Program-made: the position numbers and the translations under genes | Shown: in pieces, positions 14,970 to 25,300 of the stretch | Layout of the letters: each line of letters starts with the position of its first letter | Position numbering within the stretch: position 1 is the first letter of the stretch | IMG/VR virus record: IMGVR_UViG_3300036398_004211 | Coordinates: 1-28,258 of that record | Origin: a virus | DNA: 28,258 bases | Direction: 5' to 3' (one strand) | Notes under the pieces: model-generated | What the model was told of the DNA's origin: nothing | The model's input: the letters and a program-made list of their open reading frames with translations, nothing else | Databases searched by the model: none

Positions 14970-15775
14970 TGAGTAAATTCATCAAATATGAAAATTTAGA
15001 TTTTAGAATAAATAATGATATTTTTTATTCTACATCTGTACAAATATCTTTAAGAACAAATATTGAACCAGTGTTACTTTCTGATGGTTCATTATTGAGA
15101 TATGCTCCTCAAGGAACAGTTGTTGGTAGTTTAACTACTGAGTTTTTTTTAACAGGAGCTTATCCAAGTTATTTAATTCCTACAAGCAATTCTGAAAGTC
15201 CAGTAAATGCATTGTTTGCAGGAGTTCAAATAGAAAATTGTTATCTTAAAACAGTTTCTTTTAAAGCTTCTCAGTTTTCTCCAATATCTTTAAGTGCAGA
15301 ATTTGATTGGTTTGGTAAATTAAATACAGTTGACAGTACAAATGATTTCAAACAATTTTATTTTAATAGAAATCAATCTCTTAATAACGTTTCCCACTCA
15401 AATAGAAGTTATATTTCAGATTTAAATAATGTATTTGGTTTTTCTGAAGTATTTGGATTTCAATATTCTGAACAGTGCGAAAGAATTCCATTTTTCAAAA
15501 ATGGCGAAACAGTTCCTTTTAGAGTCGCTAAATCAAATAAAAATAAAAACGTAAGCGTTGATGGCAATTTCTTTAAACAAAATAACGTTTCTGATGTTGA
15601 AGGAAAAATAAGTAATTGCGATTTATACATAAAAGATTATAACAATAATTTATTAAATACTTTTAATATATCTGGTAGAATAGAATCGCGAGGAATTAAT
15701 GCAAGTAATAATGGTATATTGCAAAGCAGCTTGGCAATAACTCAACGTTTAGCTCCATTAAGAAACACCTTATGA
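14969..15775 (+). CDS. Second tail tube-fold-like minor tail protein
   Basis: This 268-residue beta-rich protein has no signal peptide or membrane segment. The start (MSKFIKYENLDFRINND) leads to IENCYLKTVSFKASQFSPIS near residue 92, then LSAEFDWFG. That layout resembles the corresponding part of the 12218 gene, which suggests distant paralogy within the tail module. The rest is Asn/Ser-rich and ends TQRLAPLRNTL. Start and stop are coupled to both neighbours: TAATG upstream, ATGA downstream. A tip adaptor or hub subunit is plausible from position, between a fibre and a gpM-like protein. I cannot name the family with certainty. Confidence 0.82.
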   Translation: MSKFIKYENLDFRINNDIFYSTSVQISLRTNIEPVLLSDGSLLRYAPQGTVVGSLTTEFFLTGAYPSYLIPTSNSESPVNALFAGVQIENCYLKTVSFKASQFSPISLSAEFDWFGKLNTVDSTNDFKQFYFNRNQSLNNVSHSNRSYISDLNNVFGFSEVFGFQYSEQCERIPFFKNGETVPFRVAKSNKNKNVSVDGNFFKQNNVSDVEGKISNCDLYIKDYNNNLLNTFNISGRIESRGINASNNGILQSSLAITQRLAPLRNTL

Positions 15776-17784
15776 GCAAATTTTTAAATACACAATTCTC
15801 TGTAACAGGTATCAAAGATTTTGATATTAATCAAAGTTATGATCAATATGATTTAGTTGATTATGAATTTTATACTGGAGATTCTGTATATCCTACTAAT
15901 TTATCTGGTTTATATGCTTGGTTTAATTTAGATACTATTAATAATATTGAATTTGATGGTTCTGGTAAAATATCTTTATGGCATAATTCAGCACCAGGAT
16001 TTTCAGAACAAAATTTAGTAAATCTAGACGCTACTGTAAATTTAGATTCTAGGCCCACATACGATGAAAATAGAAACTCTGTAGTTTGCCAAAGATCTTT
16101 AGGTGAAACTTTTTCGTATAATCAATTATATACTTCTCAAAATTTTTCTGGTTTTTTAACAGGTGATAGATGTTGGTTTATTGTATTTGAATATGATGAT
16201 TTAAAAAATGGTTTATTTAATTATGATGCTGGTGGTGGTTATGGAATAATTTATCCAAATTATTCTACAATTATAAATACGGATTCAGCCAATCCGTATG
16301 TTACTAGTGGTGCATTAATGGTTTATGGAAATAATATTGAATATTCTTGGAATACAAATGTACCTAAAGAATCTCAACAATTTATAGTTGATACTACTAC
16401 TGCCAATGGCATAACTTCTCCTCCACCTATTAATTCTGCATTTTCAGCATCCAAATTATTAAAAAAGAAAAGTATAGTTTCGATTATAAAAAATAATACA
16501 ACTAATAATTTTAAATTAAGAAATAATGGTTGTGAATTATTGAATTTAACAAGTAATTATTTTTATACTGGTGCTGCTGGTCTTAGAATTGGAACTGCTG
16601 GTAATGGGCATGTTGGCGCAAATAATATATGGAACTATGATGCTTCAAGTATTTCTTATTATGAAATAATAGGATATTCAAAAACTCCTACAGATGATCA
16701 AATACTACAAATAGAAAAATATTTATTTGAAAAACATTTTACAAATGACGATGGTCTTTATATAGCTAATCAAGATTTTACTAGTTCTGATTATTCATAT
16801 GCACCTATTAATATAACAGGGTCTAGATATTTAACTAGAGATGTTGATTCTATTTTTAATAAAACCTATGGATGTTCTGCAAATTTTACCACAAAGGCTT
16901 TAAAGATGCAATATGGTGATGGATATTATACAAATGTTGTTCCAAACGTTAATAATTTAACAAGCGATTTTAAATTAGTTTATGATGGTTTAACGGATGT
17001 TCAATCAAAATCTTTAATTGGTTATTTTCAAAATACTTTTGAATATGAGGCTTTAGGATTAGTGGAATCTTATCAATCCGTAGATATTGATTTATTTTAT
17101 CCATATAAAAATAACGCTAAAATATATTTTAATTCTTTAGAATATTCTTCTAAAGAAGCGAACTTAAACACAATTACGATAACTTGTAATTCGCCATATG
17201 ATTCTAATTTGGATTATAAAGGATTTTTAGTTACTGGAGATGATACAACAAGATTATTTGATCAAACTAAACCTTATTTTAAAGACGATGTTTCATTCTT
17301 CAAAACAACAAGTTCTTTATTAGAAGATTATTATTGGTACACTGGAGCCAATAATAAAATCGTAAGTATAAATGAAAATCCTACAGGAATAAATAGCTTA
17401 TTCACAAGAAAATTTTATTTTAAACCTGATTTAAATTTTCAAATTCCGCTTAATCCAAGATTTGTAAAAACTGAGTATGCGATGACCGCGCCAGTTTATG
17501 AAACAGACGGAATAAATAAGAATGTTTTAGATTTTACTTTAAGCTTTTCTAATAGATCAGATAAAGAAGCTTTGGCAATATTAAAATTTTTAGATAATAA
17601 AGCTGGTTTTAAGATTTTTGAAATAGATTTGCCAGATCCTTATAATAAAACAATAAATGTTTATTGTCCTGAATGGAATCATACATATAAATTCTATAAC
17701 AATCACGATATTTCGGTAAAATTTTTAGAATTTAAAGGTTTAACTTCATCAGATATATATTTTAATACATTAATTTCACTATGA
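15772..17784 (+). CDS. Minor tail protein: LamG-like domain fused to lambda gpM-like domains
   Basis: This 670-residue protein has a LamG/concanavalin-like beta-sandwich at about residues 40-330. It begins LSGLYAWFNLDTINNIE and ends with a helix typical of LamG exits (PTDDQILQIEKYLFEKH). From about residue 364 it reads like the phage minor-tail (gpM) family: YGCSANFTTKALKMQYGDGY, a strand/helix pair (SKSLIGYFQNTF), and a second copy-like part near 570-670 (NVLDFTLSFSNRSDKEA, then AILKFLDNKAGFKIFEI). M-like proteins sit between tube and tip hub. The LamG-like domain is an addition that could bind cell-surface carbohydrate. The start overlaps the previous gene (ATGA) and the end overlaps the next (ATGA), so it is part of a tight operon. 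The gpM relation is moderately sure; the ligand is unknown. Confidence 0.85.
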   Translation: MSKFLNTQFSVTGIKDFDINQSYDQYDLVDYEFYTGDSVYPTNLSGLYAWFNLDTINNIEFDGSGKISLWHNSAPGFSEQNLVNLDATVNLDSRPTYDENRNSVVCQRSLGETFSYNQLYTSQNFSGFLTGDRCWFIVFEYDDLKNGLFNYDAGGGYGIIYPNYSTIINTDSANPYVTSGALMVYGNNIEYSWNTNVPKESQQFIVDTTTANGITSPPPINSAFSASKLLKKKSIVSIIKNNTTNNFKLRNNGCELLNLTSNYFYTGAAGLRIGTAGNGHVGANNIWNYDASSISYYEIIGYSKTPTDDQILQIEKYLFEKHFTNDDGLYIANQDFTSSDYSYAPINITGSRYLTRDVDSIFNKTYGCSANFTTKALKMQYGDGYYTNVVPNVNNLTSDFKLVYDGLTDVQSKSLIGYFQNTFEYEALGLVESYQSVDIDLFYPYKNNAKIYFNSLEYSSKEANLNTITITCNSPYDSNLDYKGFLVTGDDTTRLFDQTKPYFKDDVSFFKTTSSLLEDYYWYTGANNKIVSINENPTGINSLFTRKFYFKPDLNFQIPLNPRFVKTEYAMTAPVYETDGINKNVLDFTLSFSNRSDKEALAILKFLDNKAGFKIFEIDLPDPYNKTINVYCPEWNHTYKFYNNHDISVKFLEFKGLTSSDIYFNTLISL

Positions 17785-20453
17785 CTTACGTTAATACAAC
17801 TGGTAAAAATATAGGACAATGTTTAACTGGTTTTGCTATTTCTTATCCATTAAATATATACAATAGTGGAAATTCGCAAGTTGAATATAGTTTCAACAAT
17901 AGCAATGAAACAAATTTTGCGCTATCTCAATCTTCTTTATTATTAGACAGTAGTAATTATGGAAATGTAGACATTTATTTTATTCCAACAGTTTCTGCGC
18001 CTTCAGGTACACAATCTACAATAATAACAATAACTAGCGAATCAACGGAAGATGGAACTACAGATCCAAGCGGTAATATTACTTTACAAATAACAGGAAA
18101 TAAAATTATAGATATTACTGGTGGTTATGTTAGGTCTTTTAAAGCAGTAAGAAATTATGATACACAAAATGGTTTAAATTATGATTTTTATTGGTCAGTT
18201 CCAACAGGAATAGAGAATTTAAATAATTATTTTTTTACAGGTTATAATTTAGACATATCCACTACTTCAAATTTTTCATCTATAGTTTTTTCTAAAAATA
18301 TAAATATATCTGAAAATACAAATGCTTTTCCAAAATATGGAAACTTTTATGGTACAGATCAGTATTTAAATTATGTGAACGTACCTTATTCTGAATATCA
18401 ATTTTTAATAGAAACAGGCTATTTCGCAAGAATGTATACTTCGTCTGTTGGTAATAGTGGAATTAGTATTTATGCTACAGGCGTAGATTCAATAACCACT
18501 CAATTATCAAATGAAGTTATTAGTGGTTATAGTGGAACTCCTCAAGATATAAAATTTAGTAGAGGGCCTTTAGTTGTTAATTTAAAACAGGGCTACGATA
18601 TACAAAACTTTGATTTATATAAATATATATTAGACGCTAACTATGGAAAATCGGACTTAAGTTATTATAATTCTGTAGACATATATCTGCCAGAAGATAG
18701 CACTTTTAGTTCAACAGATAGTGATAAATATGCATTACAATTAGACGGTACATTTGAAAATTTTACTGGAAATTCTGGCGGTGATACGCTAATAAATATT
18801 TATATTCCACAAACGACTCGTTTGGTAGGATATCAAGGAAGAGGCGGTCAAATTATAAATCAAAATTTAAATAGTTATGATCCCTTTGGTCGCGATTGGT
18901 CGAATTTAATTAATCAGACTGAAAATAATTATGCCAATAATACTTATGCAGATTCGAAGAGTGGAGGCAATATATTAAAATTGGCAGCTAAAACAAGTAT
19001 AAATAATCAGACTGCCGTTTCTGATATAAAATATAATCTGTATATACAAAATAAATCTTCTTTGCAATCTGGTGGTGGGGGATCTAAAGCTGGAATTGTG
19101 ATGACAAAAAATGGTTTAGGAGGAAGAGGAAACGATTATGTTTATCAAAACGGAAATTTTCCTATACAAGGAGCTTCTAATTCTTTTAATACAAGATTTG
19201 ATTTAGTATATTCATCATATTTAAACACAAATACTACACAAATAAATAGTAATTCCACACAAACAGTGGGATACTGGTTTTCTCCACAAGCTGGATTTGG
19301 AGAATCTGGATCTCAAACAGTTGTTTATTATTTAAATCCAAATACTAATTTTACTAATACAGATTCAAAAGGTAAAGCAAACTCTTTTAATACAGTTAAC
19401 ATTGTAACAAGTGCTAAAAATACTTTTGATTATAATCAAGGCAATTTATTTGTAGCTAATTTTAAACCAGTAAATACTATAAGTACAAATCAATTATGTG
19501 GTAATTTAATAACTTTATTCTCAAATTCTTCTGTATTACTAAACATATATAATAAAAACTTGCCATCTGATTATATTTTTAGATTTCCTAATAGTGGAAT
19601 TTCAAATACTCCTAATTGGGTTGGTGGATCTTATACTTTAACTGGCACTGCCGCATATAATCCAAATTATAAGAGTTTTGGATACAAAGCTTTAACATTA
19701 ACTAATCAGTCTTTATCAACAACATTTACTGATTCTATTGTGTGTGATGATTTTGATTTATATATAGTAGCTGCAATAGAAGAAGTAACAGCTTTTAATA
19801 CATTAGCTAATTCCTCTACTTCTTTTAAATTTTTAGATTGGTATAAAACAGCAACAAACGTTTCATCAAAACATATTTTATATACAAAATATTTAACAAG
19901 TTCTTATAATTATTATCCTAAAGAACCTAATATTTTTCAATCATTTTTGACTCCATTATTCGATGCTGAAATAAAAAATATTGGTGATAGTTTTTTTATG
20001 TATGATACAACTGGAATTGTAAAGACGAATTTTGCTCAAATATCTAAAAGCTTGAATAGTTCTGATCAAACTTACTATCCAGTAATAATAAACGTTAAAC
20101 GTTCTAAAACTTTTTATTCTATATTTATAAATGGAACTTTATTGACTAGTTATGATTTGTTAGCTTTAGCGCCAGCAGCGAATAAATCTTCATCTTTATT
20201 AATAAATGATATAAAAGGAACAACTTTTAAATTAATCAATGATTTAACAAGTCTTAATGTTTCTTTTTTTGATATAGCGTGTTATAATAGACTTTTGATA
20301 GATAACGAACAGATTAATATAAATAACTATTTTATAGATACCTATTTTAAATTATTCACTGGAGAAACATCTGCTACTTATGATATAAGAAATAAATCTT
20401 TTAGATTGCCAAATATTTTTAATATAGCTGGAACATCATCATCCGCTTCTTGA
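17781..20453 (+). CDS. Multidomain tail-tip protein with Ig/FN3-like, Gly-rich and LamG-like parts
   Basis: This 890-residue protein has an immunoglobulin-like N-terminus (about 1-110: GFAISYPLNIYNSGNSQVEY, then GNVDIYFIPTVSAPS). It resembles domains that accompany surface-adhesion proteins. An FN3-like stretch (about 115-255) follows. The middle holds a glycine-rich section (LQSGGGGSKAGIV and NGLGGRGND near 428-450), like loops in phage adhesins. The C-terminal 250 residues (from FDLYIVAAIEEV) look like a second LamG-type sandwich, with NVKRSKTFYSIFINGTLL and a closing helix (YNRLLIDNEQININNY). No enzyme motif is seen. It is placed between M-like and L-like genes, where lambda has nothing, so it is probably an accessory host-contact protein of the tip. 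It overlaps its upstream gene by four bases and ends one base before the next ATG (TGATATG). Confidence 0.83.
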   Translation: MTYVNTTGKNIGQCLTGFAISYPLNIYNSGNSQVEYSFNNSNETNFALSQSSLLLDSSNYGNVDIYFIPTVSAPSGTQSTIITITSESTEDGTTDPSGNITLQITGNKIIDITGGYVRSFKAVRNYDTQNGLNYDFYWSVPTGIENLNNYFFTGYNLDISTTSNFSSIVFSKNINISENTNAFPKYGNFYGTDQYLNYVNVPYSEYQFLIETGYFARMYTSSVGNSGISIYATGVDSITTQLSNEVISGYSGTPQDIKFSRGPLVVNLKQGYDIQNFDLYKYILDANYGKSDLSYYNSVDIYLPEDSTFSSTDSDKYALQLDGTFENFTGNSGGDTLINIYIPQTTRLVGYQGRGGQIINQNLNSYDPFGRDWSNLINQTENNYANNTYADSKSGGNILKLAAKTSINNQTAVSDIKYNLYIQNKSSLQSGGGGSKAGIVMTKNGLGGRGNDYVYQNGNFPIQGASNSFNTRFDLVYSSYLNTNTTQINSNSTQTVGYWFSPQAGFGESGSQTVVYYLNPNTNFTNTDSKGKANSFNTVNIVTSAKNTFDYNQGNLFVANFKPVNTISTNQLCGNLITLFSNSSVLLNIYNKNLPSDYIFRFPNSGISNTPNWVGGSYTLTGTAAYNPNYKSFGYKALTLTNQSLSTTFTDSIVCDDFDLYIVAAIEEVTAFNTLANSSTSFKFLDWYKTATNVSSKHILYTKYLTSSYNYYPKEPNIFQSFLTPLFDAEIKNIGDSFFMYDTTGIVKTNFAQISKSLNSSDQTYYPVIINVKRSKTFYSIFINGTLLTSYDLLALAPAANKSSSLLINDIKGTTFKLINDLTSLNVSFFDIACYNRLLIDNEQININNYFIDTYFKLFTGETSATYDIRNKSFRLPNIFNIAGTSSSAS

Positions 20454-20454
20454 T

Positions 20455-21552
20455 ATGAACACTCTTTTTAAATTAAACAATTATTTAATATTAGATCTAT
20501 ATGAAATAGAATTAGATCCTAACGAAGGATTTCTAAGATTTCATGGATCTAAGAACTTTTCTCAAAATATTATTTTTCAAGGTAATGAGTATTCTTTTTT
20601 ACCTTGTGAATTTTCATCTTTTCAAAAAAGCTCTGATGGAAGACAGAGTAGGCCAACTTTAAAAATTGCAAATGTAAATAATTATTTTTCTAAAATTTTA
20701 GCCGATAGAAATAATCTTATAGGAAAAAAGTTTTATAGAAAAAAGATTTTAGCTAAAGATTTGGATGCGGCAAATTTTACTGATGGAATTAATCCTTATG
20801 GAACTTCTAGTTTTAATACTTATATAGCTTTTGATAAATTAATAATTAATTTGAAAAAAAGTGAAAATAAACAAGAAGTGGAATTGGAGTTATCTTCTAA
20901 GATTGATGTTCAAAATTTAAATATTCCAGCTAGAAAAGTTACGAACGATACTTGCGGATGGAACTATCGTTGTTATGGATGTAATTATGGAAACACTTCT
21001 GACTATGCGGGTCCAATTATAAAAAATGGATCTGGAGACGCTGCTAATGCGTTATATTTTTTTCAAACAGTATGGAAAGATTCAGTATCATCTACTCCTT
21101 CATATCCTGGAATAACAAGTAATATAGGTCTTCCAGTTGCAGATCAAAATGATAAGACTTTTTTAGCTGGGTATAAAACAAATTTAAGCAATAATTCTTA
21201 TAATTTAACAAGTTTAACATACAAAGGAGAATGGTTATCAACTAGAACTTATTCTAAGGGTGATTTTATTTTTATAGATCCGCTACCCAGCATGGATTTA
21301 GATGAAGAATCTTCTTTGATAATTCCATTAAATAGTCCAAAAACTTTTTTCGTGTGTTTGCAGGATAATGTGTTGAATAAAAATCCATTAGATAATACAG
21401 ATGTTTGGAAACAAGATAAATGCTCCAAAACATTAAATGGTTGTTTATTGAGATTCCAAGATAATAAAACATCTGCCAATAACTCCAGAACTTCATTACC
21501 TTTTGGCGCTTTTCCAGCCACTTATCCTTATGATAACGATGTTAAAAAATGA
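20455..21552 (+). CDS. Lambda gpL-like minor tail protein with Cys cluster
   Basis: This 365-residue protein has the lambda gpL layout. The N-terminal beta part (residues 1-155) contains FHGSKNFSQNIIFQGNEY and SSDGRQSRPTLKIANVNNY. A cysteine knot follows in NDTCGWNYRCYGCNYG (C167, C173, C176), and a second pair in DKCSKTLNGCLLRF (C323, C330). In lambda gpL comparable cysteines bind an iron-sulfur cluster, and the W-x-Y-R-x-x-x-C core and C-x(6)-C-x-x-R-F end fit that family. The stretch between the two Cys groups (about 180-320) is longer than in lambda and includes a small beta module with GEWLSTRTYSKGDFIF. gpL joins M and the J tip. It starts one base after the previous stop and overlaps the next gene by a few bases. 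This is a strong family call. Confidence 0.9.
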   Translation: MNTLFKLNNYLILDLYEIELDPNEGFLRFHGSKNFSQNIIFQGNEYSFLPCEFSSFQKSSDGRQSRPTLKIANVNNYFSKILADRNNLIGKKFYRKKILAKDLDAANFTDGINPYGTSSFNTYIAFDKLIINLKKSENKQEVELELSSKIDVQNLNIPARKVTNDTCGWNYRCYGCNYGNTSDYAGPIIKNGSGDAANALYFFQTVWKDSVSSTPSYPGITSNIGLPVADQNDKTFLAGYKTNLSNNSYNLTSLTYKGEWLSTRTYSKGDFIFIDPLPSMDLDEESSLIIPLNSPKTFFVCLQDNVLNKNPLDNTDVWKQDKCSKTLNGCLLRFQDNKTSANNSRTSLPFGAFPATYPYDNDVKK

Positions 21553-21871
21553 ATTGTTGAATGAAATAAAAATATTATGCAATAAAAATACTGAACTAGA
21601 AATTTGCGGTTTTATCGTCGAAGATAATAATATATATAAATTTATTCAAGTTGAAAATAAACACCCTGATAAAAAAAATAATTTTTTGATATCTCCTAGA
21701 GAATATTTGAATATAAAGAATAAATTTAAAATAATTTATTTATTTCATAGTCATCCTTGTAGCGAGGATTTTTCAAAAACAGATTTTCAGTATCAAAAAT
21801 ATCATAATTTAAATATGCTTATGTACGATATCAAAAATGATGTTTTTAAAGAAATGAAGTGTAAATATTAA
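21539..21871 (+). CDS. Lambda gpK-like protein, JAB/JAMM metallopeptidase domain only
   Basis: This 110-residue protein is a near-minimal JAB/MPN domain. E21 lies in LEICGFI, and the zinc-type signature HSHP (H70, H72) is followed by SKTD (S79, D82), close to the H-x-H...S-x-x-D pattern. Lambda gpK joins this domain to an NlpC/P60 peptidase; here the reading frame stops after the JAB part and no NlpC/P60 partner is nearby. It lies between L-like and I-like genes, exactly as in lambda. I chose ATG 21539, which overlaps the end of the L-like gene by 14 bases; ATG 21530 is in frame and possible, and a TTG at 21503 is less likely. No Shine-Dalgarno sequence is visible. The spacing between H72 and S79 is one shorter than usual, so activity is not assured. 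Confidence 0.87.
   Translation: MLKNELLNEIKILCNKNTELEICGFIVEDNNIYKFIQVENKHPDKKNNFLISPREYLNIKNKFKIIYLFHSHPCSEDFSKTDFQYQKYHNLNMLMYDIKNDVFKEMKCKY
21859..21865 (+). promoter_or_regulatory. GTGTAAA start-proximal element (gpI-like gene)
   Basis: GTGTAAA overlaps the last codons of the gpK-like gene and is followed by ten bases and the ATG at 21876. The spacing is a little longer than at the other three genes, so this is the weakest of the four matches. Confidence 0.3.
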
Positions 21872-21875
21872 TTAT

Positions 21876-22382
21876 ATGGTTAACATAAAACTAAATGGAA
21901 TATTTGAGACTTTAATAAAAACAGAATGGAATTTGAATGTTAAAACTGTTTCTGAAGCTTTTGATGCTATTGAGGCTAACAGTGGAAAATTAATTAAATC
22001 TTTAGGAATTTTGGAAGAATATATATCTCATTTTTTAATTTATGTAGATGGAAAAATAATGGCTCCAGATTATTTAAATTCTCCAATTTTAAATAAAAAT
22101 TCTAAAATAGAAGTAGTTCCTTTAATTTTAGGTTCTGATTTCGGTATTACTCTTTTAGTTTCGTTAGTTATAATGGCTATTGCTACAGGTATTCAATTAT
22201 TAATAACAAAATTGTTATCGCCAAAAACACCAAAAGATATAAAAAATAATTCTAAACTGTTTTCTGGATATGAAAACGTTACTAAAAGAAATGTGTCTAT
22301 TCCAATAGGTTATGGTAGATTAAAAATAGGATCTGTAGTTGTGTCAAATTATTTATATAATACAAATAGAATAGCTTCATAA
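21876..22382 (+). CDS. Lambda gpI-like tail tip assembly protein
   Basis: This 168-residue protein has a ubiquitin-like/beta-grasp N-terminus (about residues 1-85: IKLNGIFETLIKTEWNLNV, SEAFDAIEANSGKL, then EVVPLILGSDFG). A single hydrophobic helix follows (about 91-110: ITLLVSLVIMAIATGIQLL). The C-terminus has VSIPIGYGRLKIGSVVVS, a common ending in gpI-type proteins. gpI is needed for tip assembly and may act with gpK. Its place between K-like and J-like genes agrees. It begins four bases after the K-like stop and ends sharing one base with the J-like ATG (TAATG). GTGTAAA lies ten bases before the start. The family call is good. The function of the hydrophobic helix (membrane contact or chaperone) is not settled by the sequence. 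Confidence 0.88.
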   Translation: MVNIKLNGIFETLIKTEWNLNVKTVSEAFDAIEANSGKLIKSLGILEEYISHFLIYVDGKIMAPDYLNSPILNKNSKIEVVPLILGSDFGITLLVSLVIMAIATGIQLLITKLLSPKTPKDIKNNSKLFSGYENVTKRNVSIPIGYGRLKIGSVVVSNYLYNTNRIAS

Positions 22383-25300
22383 TGAATATATACGTTCAAA
22401 CAGATACAAGTAATATTTTAAATATTGCAGCTGGAAGTAATAATGCGACAATAGATTCAGAATCTTTTTATGAATCTGTAGATCTGTTAAGCGAGGGACC
22501 TATAGAAGGATTGACTGATTCTAATGGCAATACTGTAAATTATATTACATTAAATAACTCTTCTTCTAATCCAGTTAATTCAGCAAATTCTTCTTTAGCT
22601 TACGGTGTTTATTATAATGATGTATCAGTAAAAGATAGTAAAAGCAATTTATTTAATGTAACTTCTTCAGATTTTAATTTGCATTTAGGAAATTCACTTA
22701 AAAATTCAGATTTAAATGCTAGTTCTCTATATGAATATAAAAGTAGAGTTTATGATTTGGAAAGAGATCCTTCTTTAAATTTTGATATAACTAAAAACTA
22801 TGATACTAAACTTTTTTATGAAAATAGCACTGATACCGATTTTCAAAAGAAGTTAATCGCATTAAAAGATACTGCTCGTTGCTTTACTCATTATGTAAAA
22901 AATAAATATACAACAACAATAATATTAAATATTTCTATTGATTTATTATATTATATAGGAGGAAAAGGTGAAACTTATAGTAATTATGTAAGATTTGTTG
23001 TTGCTTTAAATAATCCACAAACAAGAAAAACAGCGTTTTTATATTTTCAAGGATACTTTGTAGTAAAATCTACACCAATTATTATTCCAATTATTTTAGA
23101 AATATCTGATGAAGACAGGGCTAATAATCCATTTTCTGAATTTATTATAAGCGTTTATAGTGTTCAACAAAGAATAAGCGCGATTCAAGAGTTGAAAAAT
23201 GCCGGAAATGCATCAAGAAATTTTTCAGTAGACTCTGTAATCGAACAAATAAATTATGGTTTTTCAAATCCATATTCTGTTTTATGTAGAAATAAAGTAA
23301 GCGCAAGACATTTTGGATCTATTCCAGTAAGAAGTTATGATTGTAAACTATTAAAGATAAGAGTTCCAGATAATTATGATTGTGAAGCTAGAGAATATTC
23401 TGGAGATTGGAGTGGTAATTTTAGCAAAACTCTCAAATGGTCTGATAATCCAGCTTGGATATTTTATGATTTGTGTGTTAATTCAAGATATGGATTAGCT
23501 AAAACATTTTTTAATGAAAACGATTTAAACAAATGGGAGCTTTTAAAAATTTCTAAATATTGTGATGAGCTTGTAAAAACAAATGCTTCTACAAAATATC
23601 CTTATGATAATTTTACTTATGACAATGATTTAACAGATATAAATTCTGTAGATTATAATACTATAATAATTACTAGAGCTACAGCAATAAATCAAACACA
23701 ATTATCTTTAGAATATCCAATAGGTTCGTTATTATTTTTATATGATATAAAAGATCAATTTGATGAAAATATTGATACTAATTATAAAAAAATTATTGTA
23801 TCAGCTACTGTAACTAGCACTTATAAAGCAAAAATAAAGCTTTATAATGATTTTGGTCCTCGTACATTCATAGAATCTGATAAGAGTGGTAAGTTTTTTT
23901 CAGCTTTACAGTCTTATGTATCAGGAAATCCATCTATTTTAAATAGACAAGATAAGATTAAGAAGTATGCAGTTTCTTATATTTCCAGAACAGACAATAT
24001 AGTTTTAAGCTATAATAGTGCAGAAGAACAGATTTCTGAGCAATATAGTTCTGCTAAAATATTTGATTATGATTTAAAAATAAAATCAGGAAAATGCGTG
24101 GCTGCTCAAGAAGGTTTTGGAGATTTCTTAGAACCTAGATTTTCAGCAAATATTTTATTAAATAGTGAAACGGAAAGCTTAAAAGTTTTATCTGATTTGT
24201 CATCAGTTTTTAGAGGTATTTTTTATTTTAGAAATGGCTATTTAAGTTTAAGCAGCGATGTTTCTGCGCCTACTAGTTATATATTTACAAATTCAAACGT
24301 TAAAGATGGTTTATTTACTTACACATCTAGTGATTTTAATACTTCTTTTTCTATAGCTAAAGTTTCATATCTAGATAAAAGCGATAACTTTAAAGATAAA
24401 ATTGTTTATGTAGAAGATTCGGATTTAATAAAAAAATATGGATTGATTGAAAAAGAAGTTATTGGATTTGGTGTTACTTCTAGATACCAAGCAAATAGAA
24501 TAGGAAAATGGTTTTTAGCAACGGGAAAGTTGGAATCTGAAGTTGTTAGCTTTACAACTGGTGTTGAAGCTAATTTATTAAAAATAGGAGACGTTGTAAG
24601 AGTGGCGGATTATTTAAAAACATCAAATATAAGTTATGGTAAAATAACTTCTTTAGATTTTAAGAATAATTATATTTATATAGACAGGCCAGTAGCTGAT
24701 GATTCTTTAGGTAAGAATATAAAAATATTTTCTGTTGTTCAAGGAGAACCAATTGAATTATCTTTTTATATATCAGAAATAGATAATCCTAATTTAAGAT
24801 TGAAGTTAATAAATGAAAAATATTTTTCTTGGGTTTTAAAATCTGGAATAACAGCTTCTTCTGATAATAAAATATTGACTGCTGTAAGTAGTTTTGCATC
24901 AGATTGGAATAAAAAGGCTTATACTAATCAATCGTATACTGATAATTGTTCTCTTGATTTTTCTGTTCCTGATTTGTCTAGTGAAAGTGCAGTGGGTATT
25001 TCAGAAATTGATAATATAAATAATAGTTATACAGATATTGATTATCGTTTTAGATTCGCTGGATCAGGAGTTGTTGTGGAAGTTAACAATTCAATTGTAG
25101 CTTCAGGATCTTTTAAGATAACAGATAGTTTTTCAATAACTTATGATGGAACTGATATAAAATTTTATCAAAATAATACTTTATTATATACAGAAGGAAG
25201 AACTAAAGGAAATCCATTATATGCAATTGTTGCAATGAAAACTATATATGCAAGCATAAAAGATTTATATTATACATCTTTTCCAGATGAAGCTTATGGT

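Noticed and set aside
17781-20453. Polymorphic-toxin or enzyme reading of the 890-residue tip protein
   Set aside because: Only beta-sandwich-like and Gly-rich segments are visible. No catalytic motif supports an enzyme.
21503-21538. Upstream TTG start for the gpK-like gene
   Set aside because: It would extend the overlap with the gpL-like gene to 50 bases and add residues not needed for the JAB domain. ATG codons at 21530 and 21539 are better.
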